From positions 1 to 11,004 of the forward strand of contig JASAMV010009261.1 of assembly GCA_030248065.1 (NCBI GenBank): DNA of 11,004 nt. The letters run 5' to 3'. The notes under the pieces were generated by a model. It did not search any database and was not told the origin of the DNA. It worked only from the letters and a program-made list of their open reading frames with translations. The DNA comes from Rhynchonema sp. JSB1_4. Lineage: Eukaryota > Nematoda > Chromadorea > Monhysterida > Xyalidae. Below, piece after piece: positions 1-7,499 of the stretch. Made by a program: the position numbers and the translations under genes. Positions within the stretch are counted from its first letter, which is position 1, and every line of letters begins with the position of its first letter.

Positions 1-454
1 TTCACAAAAGTGATTATGTGTGCCATAAGGGGCCGATAGTTAAACAGAATTATGTGTGTTTTAGCTCTTTATAGCGCCAGTAGCAAAAATCCCGCTGATT
101 TGTCTCATCATGAGACCAAATTTGACAAACGGTCGATCATGAAAATCAAGCTCCCTCAGTATTATATCGCCGTATCTCGACAAAGTAAAAATTGGCTTGC
201 GTTTTCGAGGCTCAATCCCTTGTTGGAAGAAATTTGCAAGACCACAAAATGTTTCGCTTATACCCCGGCCCCGGCCCCGGCCCTGGCCTACATATGTACA
301 TGGGTGTGCCTGAAGAGTGAACCAAACGTTCAGTTTAAGCCTAGTTAGATGAACATAATATTTTGATCACCTGCTGTCGTTCGGTTTTGTCTGTTATTAA
401 CATATTTAATCAAAAAATTACACAAAAGCGTAAAACAAATAAGTCGAATGATAT
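1..454. other. 3' flank of the left gene, no gene recognised
   Basis: This stretch lies beyond the likely polyadenylation site of the left receptor gene. I see no exon with a recognisable domain. A short GC-rich simple repeat of the pattern CCCCGG sits at about 263-288. A 98-codon open frame on the plus strand at 52-348 crosses that simple repeat and resembles no known family, so I do not call it a gene. The remainder is AT-rich. Confidence 0.6.
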
Positions 455-460
455 TTTATT
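455..460 (-). promoter_or_regulatory. Candidate polyadenylation signal (AATAAA) of the left gene
   Basis: The plus strand reads TTTATT here, which is AATAAA on the minus strand, about 190 nt past the predicted stop codon at 648-650. That spacing would give a short 3' UTR. Hexamers of this kind are common in AT-rich DNA, so only the position supports it. Confidence 0.45.
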
Positions 461-647
461 GATGCCAGTGTTGCAGATAAATAAATGTCGGGTATGATAC
501 CGTGCGCAATTGAGATAAACATTTCAAATCTGCGTTTAGTCTTGGTGTGTCTCAATGATGCTGCTATTATGTACATAACTGGTCAAACTTGGCATTTAAA
601 GTATAACTTTTTGATGATTATGTATAATATTTGTTATTGACACGTTA

Positions 648-1371
648 TTATCGATTGCTTGATTTCATGCTCGATTTGTCACTCTGTTGATTGGGGTCAG
701 ATTTTGAGTCTTCATCTTCTTCTTCTGGCTCGTTGTCGGTCTCTTCGTCATTTTCAGAGGCGTTCTCGGTCTTTTCAGATATGTTTTCGGTCTTTTCCTT
801 CTGGTCATTTGCTGGTTTTTCTGGTTGTTTTGGCGATTTAGTCGGCGGTTTGGGAGGAATATTTTTCTGGGAAATTATTTGCCTGCTATTAAGACACCCA
901 AATGAAGTAAAGTTCGTTGTAGAAGAAAAAGTGGCAAACAAAGAGTGACTTTTTTCTTCTTCTTATCTCTTCGTCTGTCGTATCCCTTTTCAGTCAGAAA
1001 GTGCTCCAAACCGCGGCCTTCAATTTCATGCGCTTCGAACTCCTGAAACGGGATCTCCATGTTAATTGTCTGTAAATCCAAGCACATTTTCCATAAGATG
1101 GAAAACTATACCATATCCAAAAATTCCACGTGTGCGTCTCCTTCGTATTGGTTCTCAGGTACGGATGGGTTTGGTGGCAGGGCATGGTCTTTTGGTACTG
1201 GCACTTTGGATAGAACCTGAACCGAGAGCGAACGTTGCGCTGCTTAATTGTTTTGGAACGTTTGATAGGTTCTACCTCATTATTGAATGGTTTCTGCTGA
1301 ATCTGTTTCAGCTGTTCGCGTGGCACCGTTCCGTCTTTGGCCGGCGGTCGGTTGATGTGCAGTTTCTCGCG
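648..1371 (-). other. Left gene, cytoplasmic tail exons (four)
   Basis: Exons 1276-1371, 1112-1216, 950-1069 and 648-866 join in phase 0 throughout. In order they give a basic and Gln-rich part (REKLHINRPP, QLKQIQQKPF), a Pro-rich part with a tyrosine (LPPNPSVPENQYEGD), an exon starting TINMEIPFQEFEAHEIEG and ending in Arg/Lys (RRRDKKKKK), and a final exon moving from Pro/Lys (KNIPPKPPTKSPK) to acidic repeats (ENISEKTENASEND, EPEEEDEDS) and Ser/Asn. Introns are 59, 42 and 83 nt. I recognise no catalytic domain or standard ITIM/ITAM motif. Frame, phases and charge pattern support coding, but the right copy is cut off here, so there is no second copy to compare. Confidence 0.65.
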
Positions 1372-4259
1372 CTGAAAAACCCGCTTTGATCTCGAATAAC
1401 TCATAATTCTTTTTCGTTAAACTAGCACTTTATTTTACCGCAATCGCCGCTCTCAGCATCACTCGTTGATTTTGGTTGACTCGGATCAGATACCGACGAA
1501 CGTAGACGATGCCGAATATCCCACCACCGATTAGAAGTCCCAGAAAGATTACACCTAAATTGCAGGGCTATAAACGTCAGGCCTAATGCACTGATATGCT
1601 TCACAAGTTTCAGTTGGACTTCGTTCATTATAAAATGTGTTTTAGAACTCGTAGGACCTGCAAAAGTGATGACAACAACAACAGCGATTGAGTTGGTAGC
1701 AGAGTCCTGCATTGGACCGTCAGGCGGCTCGGTGTCGTTGGGTTGTGTGGTGGTTGGTTTTGGGGAACGGTGGGTAGTCGTTTGTTGTGATGGTGACGTT
1801 GACGATGCACTTGTGGCGGGTCGGTTTGTTGATGAGGCTGTGTCAGTTAGGGCTCCACCAGATAGACCCGAAACCCGAAGCCCGAAACATAAATTTTTTC
1901 TATGTCCATGTTTCGGGTTTCGGGTTTTGAAAAAAAACCCGAAACCCGAAACACGAAGCATGATAATCGCAAATGTTTCGACTGACTGTATAAATTGTTC
2001 ACGTCAGCTACAAGTGGCAAGACCAAAACATTTTCGATTATCATGCTTTGTGTTTCGGGTTTCGGGTTTTTTTTCAAAACCCGAAACCCAAAACATGGAT
2101 ATAGAAAAAATTTATGTTTCGGGTTTCGGGTCTATCTGGTGGAGCCCTTACATGCAAGGTTGAAACTGGCTTTGACTGTTTTGCAACCATAATTATGAAC
2201 GCCAACCGTCGACACAAATGGGCTCATGTGACCATTGTGTCCATTCCCCCTTCTCAGTGCATTTGACTTCAATAATCTTCTGGTGAGTATCTCCAAAGCG
2301 GTAACCGGGTTGACAGGATGCGGAAAGCGTTGTATCCTGAGTAAAAACGTATTTTCTGTACTTCCATGCTTTTTTTAAACGTGTGACAAAGTGAGCTGGC
2401 ACATTGCTCCCACAGTGCTTTTCCGACCTGTTGGTAAAATATCATGTCTTGGTAGTTTAAGTGATTCTTATCATATTCGAAAATCACCAGTTCGTTTCGT
2501 GGATGTTGTTTGTCGCATCCTAAACTGTGTTCCGACGTCAGGTTTATTTTGTCAGTTTGAGTCAATCTTTCTGTATTATGACCCTAAAATGCAGTGGCTG
2601 ATCCAGCTTTTGGCCACGCGAGGGCCAAATCCAAAAAGTCACGTTTATATCCAGTGCTTGTTCCATCTTTGAACAGTTGTTTGTATCTGTGCTTGATTAG
2701 AATTTCGCGCATTTTGCACCAAGTATCATAAAAATGCTACAATGCGTGCGAAGCGCGCGATTCGTGGACTTATTTTAAGTTTCAGAGTGTAAATCCTGTT
2801 ATTTAAGGGGTCCTCTTTGCTTCTTGCTTTAGAAACGGTGGCCCTTTCAGGGGCCAAATGGACCAAAGGGGGCCGTGGCCCCTGTGGCCACCATCTGGAT
2901 CCGCCCTCGCTAAAATGATTTGGTACTTATTCGAAAGTGTGCACCTCTCAAACAATTTGGTACTTTGTTCCACTGGGCGCCATCGTCGCCCTGCGCAATG
3001 CAGGTCACATCAAAGCTTGCTGTTGACACCAGTGAGGATGACTGGTCAAAATTGTAGAAGCCACGCTGAAATCGGATACATCGTCTGTCAAACTAAGTTA
3101 TCTCGCACAATGGTATTATATACATATAAATTAGCAGTACCCCCTACCTCGCACTGAATTGCTGCCAGTCCGCTGAGGGGCGTGCGATCGGCGCCGTTCT
3201 CCACTTGAATTCTGAACTTGTATTCAATGTTGAAAAATTCGGGATTGATGTTGTTTGGGCACGCTTGGAAATAGAGAGTGGCATGTGTAACAAGATAGAA
3301 GACAGTGATGATTTTGCTTGTTTCATAGCTTCATAGCGTTAATTGCGCATCGCGCGGTTTCATTATTGTCGTGGACTGTCTGTCTCAATGGCAGAGTTTT
3401 CTGCTCTGCCGCTTCTTTGATGACCTACTTGGAATACACCATTTTGTGAATGCTTCATTATTATCTTGGTGGGTCCATTTCGGTTCGTAATTGTCGTGGG
3501 TACTGTGACATTCCAGTTTTACACTGCGTTGATAATTCATCTGATGTAAACACAAGAGTATGTGGATTTGCAAGTATGTAGGTATAGTATACATATGTTC
3601 ATGCTGGTGCAAATTTTTTTTAAAACAAGTCACCTCCCAAACATGATACTGGTCAATGCACTTCAGCGTCTTTCGGATCTTCGTTCCAGGCTTGCTTTCA
3701 AGCAGTGGGTCGGGAATCTTGTAACAGTCGACTCCGTCAACCTTGGCTCCATTAAACACGCATGGACAACCTGCAAGCAGCGAAGGTCAGCAACATTAAT
3801 CGTTCCTGGAGGAAATATCTTTGCTGAACTCTCATACAAGTTTTTCAAACGATTGTCCAGGCCAACCTTTGACACACTGTCCAATGCTCGTGGTCCACTT
3901 CTTTCCTAGGGTCCCAGTGTCAAGCCACCAATACAGAGCTCCATCGTGCTTCTCTGATAATGCTTCTTCACAACTGAGCTTAATTTTTTTCTGGCCTGTC
4001 GACTGTAACAAGACTCATTTGATGAAGACCAGCTCTTTTGTGAAGCTCAAAATAGCAAAATCAAAAAAGACATTTCAAAAACTGCAGATGTCTCAATTCT
4101 GATTTTGCTGCCGGCAGAGACGAAAACAATAGCCAACCTGCCACACTCGGTCACCATTACATTCGAAGTCATGGTTGGAATTTATTCCGGCCAGATAACC
4201 GTCTTCGGCTTTGCACTGGCTGTTTGATTTGGCAAAATCGAAACTGTTGCATGGACAAC
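648..4259 (-). CDS. Left receptor gene: CCP-domain type I membrane protein, 14 exons, 5' end missing
   Basis: Predicted exons on the minus strand, 5' to 3': 4259-4138, 4002-3867, 3770-3634, 3540-3429, 3263-3148, 3065-2945, 2570-2428, 2336-2207, 1837-1658, 1554-1439, 1371-1276, 1216-1112, 1069-950, 866-648 (stop included). Every junction is GT-AG and the frame stays open throughout, giving 616 residues after a missing N-terminus. Order: two six-cysteine CCP-like modules, two CCP/sushi modules, a Ser/Thr/Pro stalk, a transmembrane helix, and a tail of about 200 residues. The first exon seen begins in phase 1, so at least one upstream exon (signal peptide, perhaps more CCP modules) is not identified. 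CCP-rich membrane proteins usually bind complement-type, adhesion or recognition ligands at the cell surface; the ligand here is unknown. The tail exons lie outside the part of the palindrome visible on the right. No homologous gene symbol is recognised. Exon borders are predictions without transcript support. Confidence 0.8.
1439..1554 (-). other. Left gene, transmembrane exon
   Basis: Joined to the stalk exon in phase 1, it continues the hydrophobic run with VIFLGLLIGGGIFGIVYV and then RRYLIR, a textbook stop-transfer end for a type I membrane protein. The tail begins VNQNQRVMLRAAIA, then a GCG|GTAAAA donor in phase 0. If the donor is not used the frame ends two codons later (VK then TAA), which would give an alternative receptor with almost no tail. 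Confidence 0.8.
1658..1837 (-). other. Left gene, stalk exon: Ser/Thr/Pro-rich, start of the membrane helix
   Basis: About 48 residues are dominated by Ser, Thr, Pro and Gln (for example SASSTSPSQQTTTHRS), the usual look of an O-glycosylated extracellular stalk. It is followed by SIAVVVVITFA, the first half of the membrane helix. The acceptor is CACAG at the edge of the neighbouring MITE and the donor GCAG|GTCCTA is phase 1. An alternative acceptor a few bases upstream inside the MITE end (GGTGGAG) would keep frame and add a few residues. Confidence 0.75.
1850..2147. mobile_element. Foldback MITE with TTA target duplication, left copy
   Basis: A 298-bp near-perfect palindrome begins GGGCTCCACCAGATAGACC and ends with its reverse complement, flanked by TTA at 1847-1849 and 2148-2150. 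Each half has several CCCGAAA/TTTCGGG heptamers. A loop of about 45 nt lies near 1985-2030. A 3-bp TTA duplication with a GGG-starting inverted terminus fits PIF/Harbinger-type MITEs, so that family is a guess. It lies in the intron between CCP module 4 and the stalk, ending about 10 nt from the splice acceptor. Confidence 0.7.
2207..2570 (-). other. Left gene, module 4: canonical CCP/sushi domain
   Basis: This is the clearest CCP domain in the window. Exon 2428-2570 gives the first cysteine (HSLGC). Exon 2207-2336 gives the second to fourth: SCQPGYRFGD, VKCTEKGEWTQW and PICVD, matching the family pattern C..GY..G....C...G.W....P.C. The donor CAG|GTCGGA of the first exon is weak; it is supported by phase 0 on both sides and by the missing first cysteine. 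One residue differs from the right copy (Gln versus His). Confidence 0.85.
2592..2909. mobile_element. hAT-type MITE, left copy
   Basis: A 318-bp non-coding element with imperfect terminal inverted repeats of about 26 bp: CAGTGGCTGATCCAG at one end and, in reverse complement, CGAGGGCGGATCCAG at the other, both continuing to a shared TGGCCAC. It is flanked by the exact 8-bp duplication CTAAAATG at 2584-2591 and 2910-2917. Eight-base duplications with CAGTGGCGGATCCAG-like termini are characteristic of hAT elements. It sits in the intron between CCP modules 3 and 4. It has no transposase frame, so it would be non-autonomous. Confidence 0.88.
2945..3263 (-). other. Left gene, module 3: CCP/sushi domain
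   Basis: Exon 3148-3263 begins CPNNINPEFF and ends GLAAIQCE with donor GAG|GTAGGG. Exon 2945-3065 begins RGFYNFDQSS, carries FDVTCIAQGDDGAQW and closes with VPNC; its donor is GAG|GTGCAC after a TTTCAG acceptor. Four cysteines plus a Trp between the third and fourth is the CCP pattern. The acceptor of the first exon (CCAAG) is the weakest in the ectodomain. This module is identical in both copies. Confidence 0.75.
3429..3770 (-). other. Left gene, module 2: two-exon six-cysteine CCP-like module
   Basis: Exon 3634-3770 begins CPCVFNGAKVDG and has four cysteines, ending in KCIDQYHVWE with donor GAG|GTGACT. Exon 3429-3540 begins MNYQRSVKLECHS and ends FTKWCIP with donor CAA|GTAGGT. It follows the plan of module 1: a CPC start, a C..W end to the first exon, then an exon with two more cysteines and Trp residues. 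The second exon differs from the right copy at five bases, three of them changing residues (Lys/Glu, His/Asp, Asn/Thr). Confidence 0.7.
3867..4259 (-). other. Left gene, module 1: two-exon six-cysteine CCP-like module
   Basis: Exon 4138-4259 (phase 1 to 0) begins GCPCNSFDF and has four cysteines. It includes a sushi-like C..GY..G....C...W stretch (QCKAEDGYLAG, then FECNGDRVWQ). Exon 3867-4002 (phase 0 to 1) begins STGQKKIKLSC and adds LYWW, a second Trp region and a closing GQC. Acceptors are CTCAG and TTACAG; donors are CAG|GTTGGC and AAAG|GTTGGC. With six cysteines in about 86 residues, this exceeds the usual four-cysteine, roughly 60-residue CCP fold. All exon bases match the right copy. 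Confidence 0.7.
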
Positions 4260-4319
4260 CTGAGCATACGAGACTGTGGTGGACGATCTAGCTTCCCATT
4301 AAGACGGGATCGGCGTTAA

Positions 4320-4860
4320 TAGTAACTTGTTGTTTGTTATCCTACGTCTGTCGCTTTTTAAAAAATCTTTGGGAGTTTTTAGAAATTCGGACTATTTGGA
4401 AAAAATGAAATTGCGCAAAAAACCTTGTCTTGCACGTGAAACGCAGGCAGGTCGCAAAATTGGCCATATCCCACCTCACATCCCCCCGCCACCCCCCGCG
4501 CCCCCCCCCCCCCCCGCGCCCCCCCCCCCCCCCGCGCCCCCATGTAGTTGATGTAAAACGAGTTGTGTGCGGTAAAACGGCCAAATTACAGGGTGTGTTT
4601 TAATTTTCGGCGGGAAAATATGCGCACCCCGCGCTCCTTTTCTACTGTTAGGCCCATCACGCGCCCCTTTTTTAGTGTAGTGCCGGGCTGGCGTTGCTGT
4701 TCAGTCTGCATATAAGTCAAGGCCCAGCCCGTGCATATAAGTGAGAGACCCACCTGCGCCCCTCTTCCTATCATCCCCACCCAGGTAGCACGGATGTCTG
4801 CTGCGTGTAGAACTGCTGCGCATCCTACAAGCGCCAGTCTCGGAGCCGGCTAGACCTAGG
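4320..4860. other. Left arm 5'-side spacer: C-run tract and direct repeats, no exon seen
   Basis: This lies upstream of the first recognised exon of the left gene. It contains C-runs interrupted by GCG (about 4486-4541), G-rich on the gene's coding strand, and two copies of a TGCATATAAGT word (about 4708 and 4732). A 64-codon minus-strand frame at 4586-4780 is kept in both arms but has no ATG at its upstream end, no usable phase-1 donor and no recognisable domain. It may be a promoter region or an unclassified repeat. Confidence 0.5.
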
Positions 4861-4899
4861 TTGCCTGGATCCCCCTCTTCCGTTCATGTTTACGATACC

Positions 4900-5625
4900 G
4901 CAACATTTATGAACACACCTTCATTCAGAACAGATAGTTAAGTTACGGTTAGGTAAGTTATAGTTTATGTTTTTTGGCACACAACATTAATGAACTTTTC
5001 GTGTACACATTTATGAACACAACTTCATTCAGAAAAGATAGTTAGGTTACAGTTAGCTAAGTTATAGTTAACGTTTTCTGGCAGACAACATTTATGAACT
5101 TTTCGTGTAATTATTTATGAACACAGCTTCATTCAGAGCAGATAGTTAAGTTACAGTTAGCAAAGTTATAGGTAATGTTTTTTGGCAATAACATTTATGA
5201 ACTTTTCGTCTGAACATTTATGAACCCAGCTTCCTTCAGAACAGAGAGTTAAGTTACAGTTACCTAAGTTATAGTTAACGTTTTTTTACATATAACATTA
5301 ATAAACTTTTCGTGTAAACATTTATGAACGCACCTTCATTCAGGACAGATAGTTCAGTTACCGTTAGACCAGTTATAGTTAACGTTTTCTGGCAGACACA
5401 TAATTATGAACTTTTCGTGTAATTATTTATGAACACAGCTTCATTCAGAACAGATAGTTAAGTTACAGTTAGCAAAGTTATAGTTAACGTTTTCTGGCAG
5501 ACAACATTTATGAACTTTTCGTGTAATTATTTATGAACACAGCTTCATTCAGAACAGATAGTTAAGTTACAGTTAGCAAAGTTATAGGCAATGTTTTTTG
5601 GCAGTAACATTTATGAACTTTTCGA
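4900..5625 (+). repeat. Left minisatellite array, about 104-bp unit, seven copies
   Basis: The landmark TTCATTCAG recurs with spacing of 103-105 bp (TCATTC at about 4921, 5025, 5129, 5232, 5336, 5441, 5545). Each unit has two copies of a TTTATGAAC word, one followed by TTTTCGTGT, and a GTTA-rich part (GTTACAGTTAGCTAAG). The last units are more alike than the first, suggesting recent copying at the inner end. Confidence 0.95.
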
Positions 5626-6044
5626 ATCCGAATCAAAACGAATCAAAATTATTCGACAGCTGTACCACGATCGCCTTAAAAATTAATATTACGTAACAAG
5701 GCAGGCGCTAAGATATCTAATACTGGTGCAGGGGTCGCGGACGCACAAACTGTACTTGTATAAGGCGCTGTGACCCTCGCGTGCATGGCGACACTGCTGC
5801 TGGATCAAGTGTGACTGCCAATCCCTCCGCTTGGTGACTGTGAACTGTGACAATGCGTGGATGCATTCTGAAAACGTGATTCTCTGGAATTGAATTCGAA
5901 AATAGAGACTCGTTTCGTCTCTGGCAGTCAGGGGATATTTTGTTGTTTATTGCAGAATTGCTGCAGCCAGCTGACTTGGCTGGCTTGTTTGTTTGCATTT
6001 TTCTGTGTGTGCGTTTATTTCAGGTCAAACCTTCTCCTTTTCTA

Positions 6045-6150
6045 GCTTTCAGACGAAGAAAGAAGCTCGAAGAAAGAGGACAGAAGCCGAAAGGAGCAAG
6101 AAAGAAGCCGAAGGAGCAAGAAAGAAGCCGAAAGGAACAGGAAAGAAGGA
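6045..6150 (+). repeat. Purine-rich short tandem repeat
   Basis: Imperfect repeats of a roughly 20-bp unit, AGCAAGAAAGAAGCCGAA, form a nearly pure purine strand. All three frames translate to charged Lys/Arg/Glu runs, so the open frames here are a by-product of the repeat. The opposite strand is pyrimidine-rich and just follows a splice-acceptor-like TTTCTAGCTTTCAG. Confidence 0.75.
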
Positions 6151-6169
6151 CCGCAGAACGTCGCGTGTT

Positions 6170-6199
6170 CCTGTCGGATTCGGTCAAGAATCCGACAGG
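6170..6199. other. Perfect 12-bp stem-loop
   Basis: CCTGTCGGATTC, loop GGTCAA, then the exact reverse complement GAATCCGACAGG. It has no U-run, and this is eukaryotic context, so it is not a bacterial-type terminator. It sits directly after the purine-rich repeat. Its role is unknown. Confidence 0.8.
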
Positions 6200-6398
6200 C
6201 GATTGTGGACGATTGGAGAGTTGTTTGGTTGAGTCAGTGGCTGCACTGGGAGTGTTGCCCGGCTGTGCTCGACGAGACTGAGTGCGGCGCGATCCTGTGG
6301 GAGTGTCTGGACGGGTGTGCTCCCACACGATCACAGCGCCAACTACCAATGAACCGCACAACGCAATTAGCCTAAGCATACCAGCGTACAACACTTAC

Positions 6399-6506
6399 TC
6401 GAATTGAAGCGGTGATCCTAACCGCGTTGTTTTCAGCGACTACGCTCTGCGTTTGCAGCGGGTCAAAAATACCTAAAGCAAGAACGTGCGCAGCGTGTGC
6501 ATACAT
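6399..6506 (-). CDS. Candidate first exon (weak), function unknown
   Basis: On the minus strand an ATG at 6506 opens 36 codons, beginning MYAHAAHVLALGIFDPLQ, up to a consensus donor CGA|GTAAGTG at 6398. A possible acceptor CCCACAG follows about 100 nt downstream (near 6297) and keeps the frame open into DRAALSLVEHS. It points towards the left receptor gene, but its phase-0 end does not fit that gene's phase-1 first recognised exon without an extra exon. No family is recognised. Confidence 0.2.
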
Positions 6507-7019
6507 GTTTCACAACGGTAGACTGCCCTTAGATCGGGGCAAGCAAAATGAATGAATGAGGAATATAATGACGCAAACACCTCAGGTGACAGATGCATGT
6601 ACCGCAATTTACGCATGCATTCATCAGTATGTGCGCTAATAAAATTTGTTATTCCACCAGCCCACCCACTGAGAACCTGGCTGTACCGCAGCCGCAGCAA
6701 CACATTAATGACCGGTGATACTAATATTGGTGATTACCTTGCAGGTAACAAAGGACAAACATCTAAGGCCAAGCCATTGCAATAAAAACGCACATAAACA
6801 TTTCTCAAACAGTTTGTGAGTGCCATGTGGTGGTTCACTTATGAAAGAAACAAATCTTTAACGTTTCGCGAACCTAAGCACGAACTCAGCCAATGCCGTG
6901 TGGTGTGGTAATTCTGTAAGGAACGCTGTTGTTGGTAGATGTTGAATCTAAGTAAATACATAATTTCAAGTTTATAAATATTATCTACCAAAAAACATTA
7001 ACTGTAACTTACCTACCTG

Positions 7020-7470
7020 TTGTGAATGAAGGTGCGTTCATAAATGTTCAGACGAAAAGTTCATAAATGTTATTTGTAAAAAAACGTTAACTATGAATTG
7101 TTTAACGGTAACTGAACCATCTGTCCTGAATGAAGGTGCGTTCATAAATGTTTACACGAAAAGTTCATAAATGTTATATGTAAAAAAAACGGTAACTATT
7201 AATTGTTTAACGGTAACTGTAACTTACCTACCTGTTCTGAATGAAGGTGCGTTCATAAATGTTCACACGCAAAGTTCATAAATAAAAAACGTTAACTGTA
7301 ACTTAGGTAACTGTAACTTAACCATCTGTCCTGAATGAAGCTGGGTTCATGAATTGAAAGTGAAGAAAATTGCTGGTTCATTGTACCGTACCTTTCGTAA
7401 TGATCTACCTGTGTTTGTCATGCGTTATCTGTATCACCAACAACCTATTTTGAATGAAGGTGTGTTCATA
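7020..7470 (-). repeat. Right minisatellite array, same unit inverted, about five degenerate copies
   Basis: GAATGAAG recurs at about 7024, 7128, 7239, 7333 and 7452 (spacing 104, 111, 94, 119). Units are the reverse complement of the left array (GTTCATAAATGTT, GTTAACGGTAACTG). A stretch at about 7350-7440 does not fit the unit. Beyond the outermost unit the two arrays are related but not aligned base for base, so they have evolved separately since duplication. Confidence 0.9.
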
Positions 7471-7499
7471 AATGTTGCGGTATCCTAAACATTAACGGA

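Larger units (their letters stand above)
1364..4930 (+). repeat. Left arm of the large inverted repeat
   Basis: This arm is the reverse complement of 7451-11004: position 1364 pairs with 11004 and 4930 with 7450-7451. The net length difference is about 12 bases, mostly from the C/G-run tract. Long exon stretches are identical. The match stops in the first minisatellite unit on the inner side; on the outer side it continues to the window end. Confidence 0.95.
5640..6960. other. Unique palindrome centre, about 1.3 kb, no confirmed gene
   Basis: This is the only part between the arms without an inverted partner in the window. Open frames of 80-124 codons exist on both strands (for example 5717-5998 and 6020-6394 on minus) but overlap one another, cross low-complexity DNA and show no recognised domain. 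The second contains MLRLIALCGSLVVGAVIV, signal-peptide-like, but only weak donors in the phase needed for the receptor. TATAAATA occurs at 6973-6980 on plus, just outside, facing the right copy. The centre is where a shared two-way promoter would lie. Confidence 0.55.

Noticed and set aside
52..348. 98-codon plus-strand frame in the left flank
   Set aside because: It crosses a CCCCGG simple repeat, has no recognisable domain and no splice or regulatory context.
1860..2136. TTTCGGG heptamer repeats considered as telomere-like sequence
   Set aside because: They occur as symmetric parts of a palindromic MITE with a target duplication, not as a tandem telomeric run.
4342..4584. Gly-rich or Pro-rich frames over the C/G-run tract (also 7794-8039)
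   Set aside because: They are translations of a low-complexity tract whose length differs between the arms.
5940..6281. 113-codon plus-strand frame with a hydrophobic start and a charged Lys/Arg/Glu middle
   Set aside because: No ATG at its beginning, and the charged part is a purine-rich short tandem repeat open in all three frames.
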